Source: a virus. Taken from it: a stretch of DNA of 47,694 nt. Position 1 is the stretch's first letter. Every line of letters begins with the position of its first letter. Positions 35,863-45,249 of the stretch are shown one piece after another. The notes beneath the pieces are model-generated. The model was not told the origin of the DNA. It saw only the letters and a program-made list of their open reading frames with translations, and ran no database searches. A program made the translations under genes and the position numbers. The DNA lies in the IMG/VR virus record IMGVR_UViG_3300046660_000780, positions 1 to 47,694 of that record. The stretch is one strand, 5' to 3'.

Positions 35863-38800
35863 TGCCCCGCGCCTGGCGTAGCTTCCGGCGTTGGCTGGCC
35901 GCCTCGGCCTGTGGCCTTGCGCTGCTGGGTCTGCCGGCGGTGGCCCATGCCGATCCGATCAGCGCGACCGCCGCGGCGATCGTGGCGGCCATCGGCGTCA
36001 CCGGCACGGCGGCGACGATCGCCACCTTCGTGATCACGACGGCGCTGCGGATGGCGACCGCCTACGCCTTGTCGAAGCTGACCGGGCCCAAGCGCGCCCA
36101 GCAGGAACGCCAGGCCAGCGTCACCACCCTCAGCATCGGCGAGAGCGCCCGGGAAGTTGCGTTCGGACGCGTCTGCAGCGGCGGTTCGCTGGTCGCGGCC
36201 GCCAACTTCGGCGGCGAGTACGGCACGGACTGGGAGGTGCTGGAGATCGCCCTGGCCGATCATGAGATCGACGGCCTAGAAGGCTTCTACATCGGCGCGG
36301 ACTTCTACCCCTACACCGGCAACGGCCTGCAGTCGGGGTTCAGCAACTGCCTGGATCTGGAGTTCGTCAACGCCTCGGACGATGTCGCGCCGCCGGCGCG
36401 CTTCGCCGGCGCCGCCGGCATGGGCGACCTGGACCGGCTGCGCGGCGTGGCCAAGGTCTGGGCGGCGTACAAGGCCAACGACAAGGTCTGGCCCCAGGGC
36501 CGGCCGTCGTTCAAGTGGCTGTTTCGGGGCAAGCGCTGCTACGACGCGCGCAAGGACAGCACCGTCCCCGGCGGCGATCCCGACGGCGACCATCGCTGGA
36601 ACGCGCCGTCGACGTGGGAGTGGTCGGAAAACGTCTATGTCTGTCGCTACAACTGGCTGCGCGGGGTCTTCGCGCTGGACCAGGTCGACAAGCCGGAAAT
36701 GCTGCTGGTCGGCCGTGGTCTGAGCGAGATCGAGGCGCCGCCCGAAAACGTCTTCGCGCCCGCCAATGTGTGCGACGAGCTGGTGGCGCTGAAGGCGGGC
36801 GGCAGCGAGGCGCGCTACCGTTGCGCGGCGGTCATTCGAGCCGACGAGACCTTCGACACGACCGAGCAGATGTTCGCGGCCGCCATGGCCGGGGTGATCG
36901 TCCAGCGCGAAGGCGGCGTCGAGATCGAGCCTGGCCAGGCCAAGAGCACGGTCGTCGAGATCACCGACGCCGACCTGGTGATCGGCGAGACGGTCACGTT
37001 CGACCGCTTCCTTCCGGCCCCCGACCGGGTGAACACCGTCATCGGTCGCTATGTCGAGCCGGCCCAGGGCTGGAGCGACCACGCCGCCCCGGTCCGCCGC
37101 TCGGTGGTCGACATCGAGGACGACGGCGGCCCGAACGAAGCGACGCTGTCGCTGGGCTTCGTCACCTCCGGCACCCAGGGCCAACGTTGCGCCGAAGCCG
37201 AGCGCCGACTGGGCCGGATGGAACGGCGCGCGACGATCCCGCTGGGCCCGCGGTTCTCGGGCCTGGAGGAAGGCGACTGGATCGGCTGGACGTCGGATCG
37301 CTGGCATCAGGGCGGCCGGGTCGTCTATCGCGTCGAGGCCTGGTCCAGCGCCGCCAGTGGACGAATGACGCTGGCGCTGCGCGAGATCGCCAGCTCGGCC
37401 TTCAGCTGGAACGCCGCCGTCGACGAGATCGTCCCCGGTACGGCGCCGCCGCCCGAGCCGGCGCGGCCGGATCCGCTGGGGGTCGCCGGCGCGGTGATCA
37501 CGATCGGGGCCCTGGTCGGCGAGGATGGGTCCTCGTCGCCGGCGATCCGCGCGACCTGGGCCACGCCCGTGGATCCGGCCCTGCAGGGCCTGCGGCTCGA
37601 GGTGCGCGTGGCCGGCGAGGCCGACGTCACGCCGACGACGATCACCGCCCAGGACGCCCTGGATCGCGGCGTCCTCGTCACCGACAACGGCGTGGCGGCC
37701 TCGGCGACGCTCGAGGCCCGCCTCGTGCCCCTGACCGATCCCTCGCGAGAGATCCAGCCCTCCGACTGGACGGAGGTCGTCAGCGGCCCGTCGACGGCCA
37801 GCGGCGCGACCGTCGTGCCCTGGAGCGGCGTGCAGGACGACGACGGCCAGCGTCCGGAGGACGGCGCCGACGTCACCGCCAACCACACGGCGGGAAACAC
37901 CGCCTTCGTCGGCGAGAAGCCGGCGGGCGAGGTGGTCAGCGACCTGGTGACGAACGCCGAGCAGATCCTGGCCGAGATCCTGCGCGGCGCGGTGGCCCGC
38001 GCCTACATCGACGCCCGCACCTATCTGGACGGCGTGCTGATCGGCACGGTGCTGACGCAGGAGATCGAGAACCGCATCACGGCCGACGAGGCCTATGCCG
38101 CCCTTCTTTCCCTGTTGGGCGCGAAGAACGGCGACGCCTCCGCCTGGATCATGGCCGCCTCCGTGGTGCTGGCCAGCAGCGGCCACACGCTCGGCTCGTT
38201 CATCGAGTACGTGGAATCGACCCTCGGCGACGGCACGGTCTCGATCACCGAGCTGAAGGAAGCGATCGACGGCGCCTATGGCCGCTGGGCGGTCAGCGTC
38301 CAGTCTCTGCTCGGAGGCACGCTCAAGGCGATCGGCGGCATCGAGGTGACGGTCGACGGCGTGACCGAGACCAGCGCGGTCAATTTCATCGCCGACTACT
38401 ACCGGTTCGTGCGCCTGGACGGCACGAGCCCCGTGTACCTGCTGACCTACGACGAGGCGAATGATCGCTGGACCTTCGGGGCGGATCTCTACGCCCAGAA
38501 GATCGTCGCCGACTCGATCGACACGATCCACTTGCGCGTGGGCGGCGTCATCACCAACCGGATCGCCGACCACAACATCTCAGACAACGAGATCAGCGGC
38601 GCCTCGAGCACGGTCTACGGCACGGGGTCCGACGTGACCCTGTTCGAACAGGAGTTCGAATTGGACAACCCCGCGCGGGTCAGGGCCGAAGGCGATGTGG
38701 CGTTCCTGGACGGCGGCGGCAACGGGCCCTCCTACCACCAATCGCGCCTGCGGCTGCTGATCAACGGGACGCAGGTGAACCTCAACGACGCCGGAGGCGT

Positions 38801-38939
38801 GGTCGCCACGTCGGTCCTGGCCATCACCGGGGCGCTCGAGGTCGCGGCCGGAACCACGACGGTCACCCTGATGGGGATGACCAAGCCCGACGACTACTAC
38901 ACCTACCGCAACCTCTTCACCGAGTGGTTCTACAAATGA
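35862..38939 (+). CDS. Tail tip/host specificity protein J-like
   Basis: 1025 residues. The N-terminus MPRAWRSFRRWLAASACGLALLGLPAVAHADP looks like a Sec signal peptide with an AHA-DP cleavage site, followed by a hydrophobic segment (TAAAIVAAIGVTGTAATIATFVITTALRMATAYAL). Then the beta-rich hub domain (TTLSIGESAREVAFGRV, ADFYPYTGNG, RWNAPSTWEWSENVYVCRYNWLRGVFALDQVDKPEMLLVGRGLS), a central fibronectin-like part (SSPAIRATWATPVDPALQGLRLEVRVAGEADV), and a C-terminal part of the J family (GGVTNRIADHNISDNEIS-like). It attaches to the tail tip and recognises the receptor. TGATG coupling upstream. Confidence 0.85.
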   Translation: MPRAWRSFRRWLAASACGLALLGLPAVAHADPISATAAAIVAAIGVTGTAATIATFVITTALRMATAYALSKLTGPKRAQQERQASVTTLSIGESAREVAFGRVCSGGSLVAAANFGGEYGTDWEVLEIALADHEIDGLEGFYIGADFYPYTGNGLQSGFSNCLDLEFVNASDDVAPPARFAGAAGMGDLDRLRGVAKVWAAYKANDKVWPQGRPSFKWLFRGKRCYDARKDSTVPGGDPDGDHRWNAPSTWEWSENVYVCRYNWLRGVFALDQVDKPEMLLVGRGLSEIEAPPENVFAPANVCDELVALKAGGSEARYRCAAVIRADETFDTTEQMFAAAMAGVIVQREGGVEIEPGQAKSTVVEITDADLVIGETVTFDRFLPAPDRVNTVIGRYVEPAQGWSDHAAPVRRSVVDIEDDGGPNEATLSLGFVTSGTQGQRCAEAERRLGRMERRATIPLGPRFSGLEEGDWIGWTSDRWHQGGRVVYRVEAWSSAASGRMTLALREIASSAFSWNAAVDEIVPGTAPPPEPARPDPLGVAGAVITIGALVGEDGSSSPAIRATWATPVDPALQGLRLEVRVAGEADVTPTTITAQDALDRGVLVTDNGVAASATLEARLVPLTDPSREIQPSDWTEVVSGPSTASGATVVPWSGVQDDDGQRPEDGADVTANHTAGNTAFVGEKPAGEVVSDLVTNAEQILAEILRGAVARAYIDARTYLDGVLIGTVLTQEIENRITADEAYAALLSLLGAKNGDASAWIMAASVVLASSGHTLGSFIEYVESTLGDGTVSITELKEAIDGAYGRWAVSVQSLLGGTLKAIGGIEVTVDGVTETSAVNFIADYYRFVRLDGTSPVYLLTYDEANDRWTFGADLYAQKIVADSIDTIHLRVGGVITNRIADHNISDNEISGASSTVYGTGSDVTLFEQEFELDNPARVRAEGDVAFLDGGGNGPSYHQSRLRLLINGTQVNLNDAGGVVATSVLAITGALEVAAGTTTVTLMGMTKPDDYYTYRNLFTEWFYK

Positions 38940-39358
38940 TCGTCCAGCTGTTCTTCCAGAACGCGGCGGACCATCCGTTCGGCGGTCCTATCCTGTCGGC
39001 CCGCAAGACGCGGTCGATCGACCCGTTCGCCTGGCACGCGCCGCATATCGTCGTCGACGACTGGCGCACCGACTGGGATGTGACCCACTTCGTCGTGGAC
39101 GGTAGGGCCGAACCGATCCCGCCCGAGGTCATCCTGGCCCGTGAACTGGCGATGGCCCGGGTTCGTCTGCGCGTGCGGCGCGACGCGATCCTGCGGGACG
39201 TTGTTGATCCGGTGCGGACCAACCCGCCCCGCTGGAACGCCCTGACGGCGGCTCAGCAGGCGGCGCTGAGCGTCTACCGCCAGGCGCTGCTGGACTGGCC
39301 GGCGACCGAGCTTGATCCGCTCGCCCCGACGCCGCCGCCCGTTCCGGAGTTCCTCTGA
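38936..39358 (+). CDS. Tail fibre assembly chaperone-like protein
   Basis: 140 residues from ATG 38936 (ATGA overlap with the J-like stop). N-terminal beta part and a C-terminal helical part with NPPRWNALTAAQQAALSVYRQALLDWPATELDPLAPTPPPVPEF. The W-L-(T)-xxQQ-xxL-x-YRQALLD-W-P pattern is that of phage tail-fibre assembly/chaperone proteins. Sits directly before the tailspike gene, the usual order being fibre next to its chaperone. TGATG with the spike gene. Confidence 0.75.
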   Translation: MIVQLFFQNAADHPFGGPILSARKTRSIDPFAWHAPHIVVDDWRTDWDVTHFVVDGRAEPIPPEVILARELAMARVRLRVRRDAILRDVVDPVRTNPPRWNALTAAQQAALSVYRQALLDWPATELDPLAPTPPPVPEFL

Positions 39359-41946
39359 TGCCCCTGGACGTCGACGACCTGACCCTGCCCGAACTGGTCG
39401 CCGCGGGCGCCGAGCTGGTCGACAAGATCGATACGGCCGTGACCGGCTACTACGCCTGGTCGGTCGGGTCCGCGACCGGCGGGCCCAACAGCGACGGCCT
39501 GTACCCGCTGCCGGTCGCCGGCGGCGGCACGGTCCTGGTTCCCTGTCCGGCCGCGCTGGAAGGCTATGCGGCACGCGGGTCGGCGGGCTACGTGACGCCT
39601 TTGGCGCATGGCGCCGTCGGCAACGGCGTCGCTGACGATCGCGCGGCCCTGGCGGCGGCCGACGCCGCGGCGGTGGCCGCCGGCGCGACCCTGCTGATCA
39701 CCCGACCGCACAAGATCGGCTCGAACCTGACCTTGGCCGCCCCGCTGAAGATCCTGCCGGGCGGCCTGCTGCTGCGCGCGAACCCGGTTTCGCTGACGAT
39801 CAGCGGCCAGATCGACGCCGGCCACTATCCGATCTTCGGCGGCTGGGCGGCCGACGGCGCGACGCGCCTGGCGGTGGCCGACGACAAGGTGGCGTTCGTC
39901 ATCACGCGGGGCCAGACGCTCCGGCCCGAATGGTTCGGCGCCTATGGCGACGGGACGTCCAACGACAAGCCGGCGTGGCAGCGCCTGGCCTATGCCGCCC
40001 CGGATTCGCTGGGCATCGTCTGCCGCCGCAAGGCCGTGTACCTGTTCGACAGCGGCGGCATGGCCGACCGTACCGACCGGCCCTCGCACGCGATGTTCGT
40101 GCTGCGGACCTGGGTCGACTTCGACCTGAACGGCGCGACCCTGCGCCTGGCCGACAACACCCACTATTGCCTGATGTACTTCGCGGGGACGGACGCCCAG
40201 GAGACGGTCAACCGGTCATTCCACCTGTACGGCGGCGGCACTCTGGACGGCAACCGAGCGGGCAATCAGGCGCAGTGGGAGTATCAGCTCACCCACGGCG
40301 GCTCGTCGACCAACAAGGGCTATGGCCGGCTGATCGTCGCCCAGGGCTATGAGCAGGTGCTGGTCGAGAACATCCTGCTCATCGACACGATCCACACCGG
40401 CGTCGACGCCCGCAACTGCGAGACGACGACCTTCCGCGACTGCCGGGCGCGCGGCGGCTATCCCATGCAATGGGTCGCCCATACCGACCAGGCGCACTAC
40501 TTCGCCGCGCGCAACAACTACATGGGGCGGTCGTTCTTCCGGGGGATCGACTGCGAGGGCGGCTCGCACCACATCACCGCCCACACCGACATCAACGACA
40601 CCGACCCGATCGTCGCCAGCCGGACCGCCTGCTACATCGACGGCTACAACGGCCTGAACTGGGCCGAGGCGGGCATCCACGTCGAGGAGTCCGAAGAGGT
40701 CAAGATCAGCAACTTCGACATGAAGTTGGACAGCGCCGCGTACAGCAGCACCAATGTCGGCGACCTGTTCGTGCGGGCCAATTCCAAGCGGGCCTCGGGC
40801 GCGAAGCACCTGTCGATCGCGATCTCGAACGGGTCGATGGATAACGGCGTGGTCCAGGTCTACAGCGAGATGGGCGACGTCGATAACCTGCCAGGCCGGG
40901 TGACGATGACGAACGTCCACGTCACCAAGACCCTCGGCGGCCTGGCCGTGGAACCGCAGATCAAGGCTCCGCAGGCCGACATTGTCAACTGCTCGGTGCG
41001 CGGCACGGCGACCAATCCGATCACGGTCGAGGGGGTCTTCGTCCGCTCGGCCAATCACTGCGTCGTCGACTACTCGGTCGGCGCCCTGGTCTATCACCGC
41101 TTCCATGGCGAAGTGCGCCACGCCTCGGGCTCGGCCGTCAGCACGGCGGGCCTCTATGCGACGGTCGACGCCGTGATCGACGGGGCCCGATGGGGGGTTC
41201 ACCCGTTCTTCTCGGCCGAGGTGCGCGGCATGATCTCCAACACCCAGGAGAACGCCGTCGTCTGCAACTACGCCACCGGCTATCTGCGCGTGCTGGGCGC
41301 GCGGATCGAGAACTGGGGCCTGGACACGACGAAGACCTATGGCGAGCGCTCGGCGATCGGCGGGTCTGACACCAGCGGCGACGGGGCCCAGACGCCGGTC
41401 ATCGAGATCCGCGACGTCGCCCTGGTCCGCACAAACGGCAATTGCCACAACCAGCTGGTGCGGGCCGTACACTCGGGTCAGGTCGTGACCAGCCGAGGCG
41501 TGATCGCCTCGGCTGGCATGCAGGGTCATTCGGCGCTGATCGGCGCGGCCGGCTCGCTGGAGCCGTTCATCGGCGAGGAGCCCGTCACTAACGGCCAGGA
41601 CGTGATCACGACCGACAGCGACGTCGTCGGCCGGCGGCTGGCCTGGCAAGCCTACAAGGTCATGCGCCTGGCGCTGGCCTCGGCCCAGACCATCACCCAC
41701 ATGCGTTCCTCGACGGTCGGCCCTGCCGAGCTGAGGGGCGTGACCTTCACGATCCTGATCGACAACGGCAACGCCAGCTTCGACTTCACCCAGCCCAAGG
41801 TGGTCCGGGTGGTCGGCGCGTCCAGCGACATCTCCTATCCCCTGCGGCACGCCACGCTGACGACCTGGTCGCCGGCCTCGGGCTCGTGGATGCGGGTGAG
41901 CTGGACCGGATCGTCCTGGCTCTGCGAAACGGCGGACGCCGCCTAG
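39358..41946 (+). CDS. Tailspike/tail fibre with beta-helix
   Basis: 862 residues. The N-terminal 120 residues (MPLDVDDLTLPELVAAGAELVDKIDTAVTGYYAWSVG...) bind the tail. A VTPLAHGAVGNGVADDRAALAAADAAAVAAGATLLI segment is the classic entry of right-handed parallel beta-helix spikes (AxGDGxxDDxAAxxxA). Repeated strands around 280-560 (GGGTLDGNRAGN..., VENILLIDTIHTGVDARNCETTTFRDCRARGG, NNYMGRSFFRGIDCEGGSHHITAHTDINDT). C-terminal trimerisation/adhesion region SASWMRVSWTGSSW-like. Probable capsular polysaccharide-binding or depolymerising spike. Catalytic residues cannot be assigned by eye. Confidence 0.85.
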   Translation: MPLDVDDLTLPELVAAGAELVDKIDTAVTGYYAWSVGSATGGPNSDGLYPLPVAGGGTVLVPCPAALEGYAARGSAGYVTPLAHGAVGNGVADDRAALAAADAAAVAAGATLLITRPHKIGSNLTLAAPLKILPGGLLLRANPVSLTISGQIDAGHYPIFGGWAADGATRLAVADDKVAFVITRGQTLRPEWFGAYGDGTSNDKPAWQRLAYAAPDSLGIVCRRKAVYLFDSGGMADRTDRPSHAMFVLRTWVDFDLNGATLRLADNTHYCLMYFAGTDAQETVNRSFHLYGGGTLDGNRAGNQAQWEYQLTHGGSSTNKGYGRLIVAQGYEQVLVENILLIDTIHTGVDARNCETTTFRDCRARGGYPMQWVAHTDQAHYFAARNNYMGRSFFRGIDCEGGSHHITAHTDINDTDPIVASRTACYIDGYNGLNWAEAGIHVEESEEVKISNFDMKLDSAAYSSTNVGDLFVRANSKRASGAKHLSIAISNGSMDNGVVQVYSEMGDVDNLPGRVTMTNVHVTKTLGGLAVEPQIKAPQADIVNCSVRGTATNPITVEGVFVRSANHCVVDYSVGALVYHRFHGEVRHASGSAVSTAGLYATVDAVIDGARWGVHPFFSAEVRGMISNTQENAVVCNYATGYLRVLGARIENWGLDTTKTYGERSAIGGSDTSGDGAQTPVIEIRDVALVRTNGNCHNQLVRAVHSGQVVTSRGVIASAGMQGHSALIGAAGSLEPFIGEEPVTNGQDVITTDSDVVGRRLAWQAYKVMRLALASAQTITHMRSSTVGPAELRGVTFTILIDNGNASFDFTQPKVVRVVGASSDISYPLRHATLTTWSPASGSWMRVSWTGSSWLCETADAA

Positions 41947-42021
41947 GGCCCTCGCCGCCCGCCAACCTGCCGCCGTCCCATCGTGGGCCGGCCTCCCGCC
42001 CCTGAACTGACGGAGCACGCC

Positions 42022-42801
42022 ATGGCCTTCGCCCCGGCGCGCGAGGTGTTGCCCTATCCGGCGATCCTCGGCGCGGACTTCTCCTACGACTGGGTGCTCG
42101 AGCATGGCGACGAAACACCCGAGCCCTTGGGCCAGGTGGTCGCCGCCCGGGTCCAGCTCGAGCTCCGCGGGCCGCCCGCCGCCTCGATCGTCTACGACCT
42201 GGGCCCGAACCTGGAAATCCTGGCCCCAAACGTCGTTCGCTTCACGGTCGACAAGCTGGAGCGCGCCGCCTGGATCGAGGGCACCTATGACGGCGCGCTG
42301 TTCCTGAGCTGGCCAGACGGCACGGACGAAGTCGTCGCCCTGTTCACGGTCCTGGTCGTGCCGATCGGCAAGGCTCCGGTCGTCCGGGACGGGGGCCGGA
42401 GCATTCTGCGCCGGGCCATCAGCGCCTCGCGGATCATCCGCACGGCCGGCGGCCGGCTGACCAGCATCGTGCCGCAAATCCAGCTCTCGGCGAGCGCGTT
42501 CCTGGAGGACCTCGAGGTCGGCGCCCTAGTGGCAATGCTCAGCGTCGATCCACCCGGCGCCGAGCTGACCTACAGCCTCGCCGACGATGGCGACGGCCTG
42601 GTCGTGATCGAGGACGGCTTCAAGCTGGTCTTGGCTCGTCAGGCCAGCGCGGACGCCGATCCCACGGTCGACATCGTGGTCGAGGGCGCTGTCGCCGACG
42701 GCGACACCCGCCTGCGCGCCGGCTTCACCCTGACCGTGATCGACGTCTTCAGCGGCGACCAGCTCGATTTCTCGGATCCAGACAATTCGGGCTGGGCCTG
42801 A
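42022..42801 (+). CDS. Phage structural protein with cadherin-like domain, 259 aa
   Basis: MAFAPAREVLPYPAILGADFSYDWVLEHGDE... is preceded by GGAG at 8 bases. The N-terminal 120 residues form a BppU-like or baseplate-upper type beta domain (VVAARVQLELRGP ... FTVDKLERAAWIEGTYDGALFLSWPDGTDEVVALFTVLVV). The C-terminal 100 residues (IQLSASAFLEDLEVGALVAMLSVDPPGAELTYSLADDGDGLVVIEDGFKLVLAR) are a cadherin-like repeat, with a DPPGAELTYSL-type strand and acidic Ca-binding positions. Probably part of the adsorption apparatus after the tailspike. No signal peptide. Confidence 0.75.
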   Translation: MAFAPAREVLPYPAILGADFSYDWVLEHGDETPEPLGQVVAARVQLELRGPPAASIVYDLGPNLEILAPNVVRFTVDKLERAAWIEGTYDGALFLSWPDGTDEVVALFTVLVVPIGKAPVVRDGGRSILRRAISASRIIRTAGGRLTSIVPQIQLSASAFLEDLEVGALVAMLSVDPPGAELTYSLADDGDGLVVIEDGFKLVLARQASADADPTVDIVVEGAVADGDTRLRAGFTLTVIDVFSGDQLDFSDPDNSGWA

Positions 42802-42836
42802 CGCCTTCGCTATTTTTCACAAGGAGATCGCAACCC

Positions 42837-43691
42837 ATGAAACGGCACCTCTTCGCGGTGTTGGCGCTAGCGATGACGGCCCTGTCCGGGCCCGGTTTCG
42901 CGGCCGACAATTTCCAGGTCAAGGACGGCACTGCCGTCCTGATCACCAAGAGCTCGAAGGACGTCGCCGGCGTCCACCACGAGCGGCAGATCATGGAAGG
43001 GTTGACGGCCGGCGGTGACACCACCCAGGTCAAGGTGCTGTCGGACGGTACGCTCGTGGCGGATCCGGTCATCGCCACGGACGCCAAGCTGGCCACGCTG
43101 ATCACCAGGATCGACAGCCTGATCACGGCCCTGGGCACGCCGGCCAGCGAGGCAAAGCTGGAACAGGTGCGAGCGCTGCTCGCATCGCCCCTGGCGGTGA
43201 CACTCTCGGGCGCGGCGACGGCAGCCAATCAGACGACCGAACTGGCCAGCCTCGCCTCGATCGATGGCAAGGTAACGGGCTTGGCCACGGCCGGCGGCCA
43301 GACGACGGCGTCGGGCAAGCTGGACACCCTGCACAACGACCTGACCAAGCCGGACCTTGCGGCCAGCGGTGTGACGCCCGTCACTGGGACCATCACCGGT
43401 GTCGGCAGCACGGCGAGCTTCCCCGCCAAGGCCGGCCGACCGTTCAATTTGATCCTCTACGCCACCGGCTCGACGACGCCGGGGTCCAGCCTGGCCGGCA
43501 GCACGGTCTACCTCGCCCGCTCGCTGGACGGCGGCACGACCTGGCTGCCGATCACGGCCTCCGGGTCGACGATCTACAGCTTCACCACCCTGGCCAACGA
43601 GACCCTTTATGAGGGGCAAGCCGGGGTCCTCTTCCGCCTGACGACGTCCGTCTGGGGCGGCACGCCCATGCCCTTCGGGTTCTTCCAATGA
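42837..43691 (+). CDS. Exported phage protein, 284 aa
   Basis: MKRHLFAVLALAMTALSGPGFAA-DNFQVKDGT...: a typical Sec signal peptide (about 1-23). AAGGAGATCG-CAACCC upstream gives a very strong ribosome-binding site. The middle part repeats short helices (DAKLATLITRIDSLITALGTPASEAKLEQVRALL; ELASLASIDGKVTGLATAGGQTTASGKLDTLHNDL). The C-terminal 80 residues form a beta-sandwich (GRPFNLILYATGSTT..., TVYLARSLDGGTTWLPI, ETLYEGQAGVLFRLTTSV). Signal peptides are rare among virion proteins of this kind. It carries palindrome copy 43168-43184 (encoding VRALLAS). ATGA coupling with the esterase gene. Confidence 0.75.
   Translation: MKRHLFAVLALAMTALSGPGFAADNFQVKDGTAVLITKSSKDVAGVHHERQIMEGLTAGGDTTQVKVLSDGTLVADPVIATDAKLATLITRIDSLITALGTPASEAKLEQVRALLASPLAVTLSGAATAANQTTELASLASIDGKVTGLATAGGQTTASGKLDTLHNDLTKPDLAASGVTPVTGTITGVGSTASFPAKAGRPFNLILYATGSTTPGSSLAGSTVYLARSLDGGTTWLPITASGSTIYSFTTLANETLYEGQAGVLFRLTTSVWGGTPMPFGFFQ
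43168..43184. repeat. Dispersed palindrome copy 10
   Basis: One mismatch in the centre (CGCTGCTCG); in the exported 284-residue protein gene, encoding VRALLAS. Confidence 0.7.
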
Positions 43692-45223
43692 ACATTCTGA
43701 CCCGCATCAGGACGGCGTTCCTCGCCGCCCTCGGCGTGCTGGTGCTCTGCGCCCAGCCCGCCTTCACCCCGCAAGCCTTCGCCCAGGTCGACGGTCCCAT
43801 CGCCAAGAAGGCCTCGGCCGGGGTCGACGCCTCAAAGGTCGCCGTCTCGAAATACACCCTCGCGGCTCGGCTGCTGGCCGGTGTCGAGAAGGGCTACGAC
43901 CCGACGGTGACGGTCCCGGCGACCGTCACCGAGACCACCCAGGTCTCGCAGTTGACCGGCCTGGACTACGACGGCGGCAAGTTCCTCAACGACCCTGCCA
44001 ACTGTACGCCGGTAGGCGGCGGCAAGAGCCCGACCGCCGCCCTGCGCGTGCGGTACAACAACGGCGGTTTCGTCTGCTACACCGACGCCCCGGAATTCGA
44101 GATATACGCCAACACCGGGCGCTACGAGATTTATTCCGACGGCAAGCCACTGGCCGGCAGCCCGTTCAACACCGTCACCCCGAACGTTCAGAAGAAGGTC
44201 GCCCTCGGCTCGGCCAAGCTGCGTCGCATCGAGTTCCGCTTCAACAAGGCCACGACGACCATCACCGGGATCACGGTGCGCAAGCCGTACTCGGTTTGGC
44301 CGGCCCCCGTCATCGGCCCCCTGGTGCTCTGGCAAGGCGACAGCTGGGGCGAGGGGCCTCCCTACGGCGACCTGGTGAACCCCGGCGACGGCTACATCAT
44401 GCAGCTGGGCCGGATGAACAACTGGAACACCGTCGCCATGGGCATCGGTGGCACCGGCTGGCTGGCCAGTCCGCCCAACGACGCCCTGCCACGGGCCGAG
44501 ACCTTGGCGGACTACCCGAACGCGGCCCTCATCGGGTGGTCGTTCGGGATCAATGACGGGTCCGCCGTGCCGGCCGACATCACGACGGCGGTGAAGGCCA
44601 CGCTGACCCGGGCCAGGGTCCTGCAGCCCAATGCCCTGTTCGTCGTCACGGGGCCGTGGCGCGGTCCTGGCCAGGCGCCGTCGCAGGCAATCTCCGACGC
44701 GGTCAAGGCGGGCTTCGACGCGGTCAAGGACGACCGCATGCTGTTCATCGACACCTATGCCGAGAATTGGCAGAACGGCGTCGGGGCCGGCTACGGCGGT
44801 CTCGCCCGCTCGGGCCCGCTGACCTTCACCAGCACGCCGACGGCGGCCACCAGCGCCACCCTGACGGCGGCGTGGGGCGGGGCGAACGGCTCCTACACCG
44901 TCACCTTCCAGACGGCGACGGGCGGGGTGAACAAGACCATCACCCTGACCAACGGGTCGACCGCCGTATCCTGGACCGGCGCGGTCACGTCCACCTCGGT
45001 GGACGCGTGGGCCGTCAACGCCACCGGCGGCAATTCCGACCTCTACTTCGTCAACGATCTGATCCACCCCGGCGTCATCGGCCATACCTATCTGGCCCGC
45101 CGCCTGACGGACGACATCGTCAAGTGGCTGAGGACGATCCAGAACGAGCGCGGCGTCGTGGTCGGGGCGCTCGACGTCCCGGCCAACGACAACTGGCCGG
45201 TTGAAGAACGCCTGGCCGCCTAG
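43688..45223 (+). CDS. SGNH/GDSL hydrolase with signal peptide
   Basis: 511 residues. N-terminal signal peptide MNILTRIRTAFLAALGVLVLCAQPAFTPQAFA. SGNH blocks: block I LWQGDSWGEG (Ser219), block II MGIGGTGW, block III FGIND (Asn289), block V DLIHPGVIGH (Asp457, His460). Between blocks III and V an extra beta domain of about 70 residues (SATLTAAWGGANGSYTVTFQTATGG ... KTITLTNGSTAVSWTG) is inserted. SGNH enzymes of phages deacetylate capsule or O-antigen sugars. Here the enzyme is probably exported to the periplasm or cell surface rather than carried only on the virion. TGATG/ATGA coupling on both sides. Confidence 0.85.
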   Translation: MNILTRIRTAFLAALGVLVLCAQPAFTPQAFAQVDGPIAKKASAGVDASKVAVSKYTLAARLLAGVEKGYDPTVTVPATVTETTQVSQLTGLDYDGGKFLNDPANCTPVGGGKSPTAALRVRYNNGGFVCYTDAPEFEIYANTGRYEIYSDGKPLAGSPFNTVTPNVQKKVALGSAKLRRIEFRFNKATTTITGITVRKPYSVWPAPVIGPLVLWQGDSWGEGPPYGDLVNPGDGYIMQLGRMNNWNTVAMGIGGTGWLASPPNDALPRAETLADYPNAALIGWSFGINDGSAVPADITTAVKATLTRARVLQPNALFVVTGPWRGPGQAPSQAISDAVKAGFDAVKDDRMLFIDTYAENWQNGVGAGYGGLARSGPLTFTSTPTAATSATLTAAWGGANGSYTVTFQTATGGVNKTITLTNGSTAVSWTGAVTSTSVDAWAVNATGGNSDLYFVNDLIHPGVIGHTYLARRLTDDIVKWLRTIQNERGVVVGALDVPANDNWPVEERLAA

Positions 45224-45249
45224 GGCCCGTCAAACCCGCGAGGTGCATC

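Noticed and set aside
36276-38573. Minus-strand 765-codon frame opposite the J-like gene
   Set aside because: Arg/Asp/His-rich mirror of a real gene with no motif.
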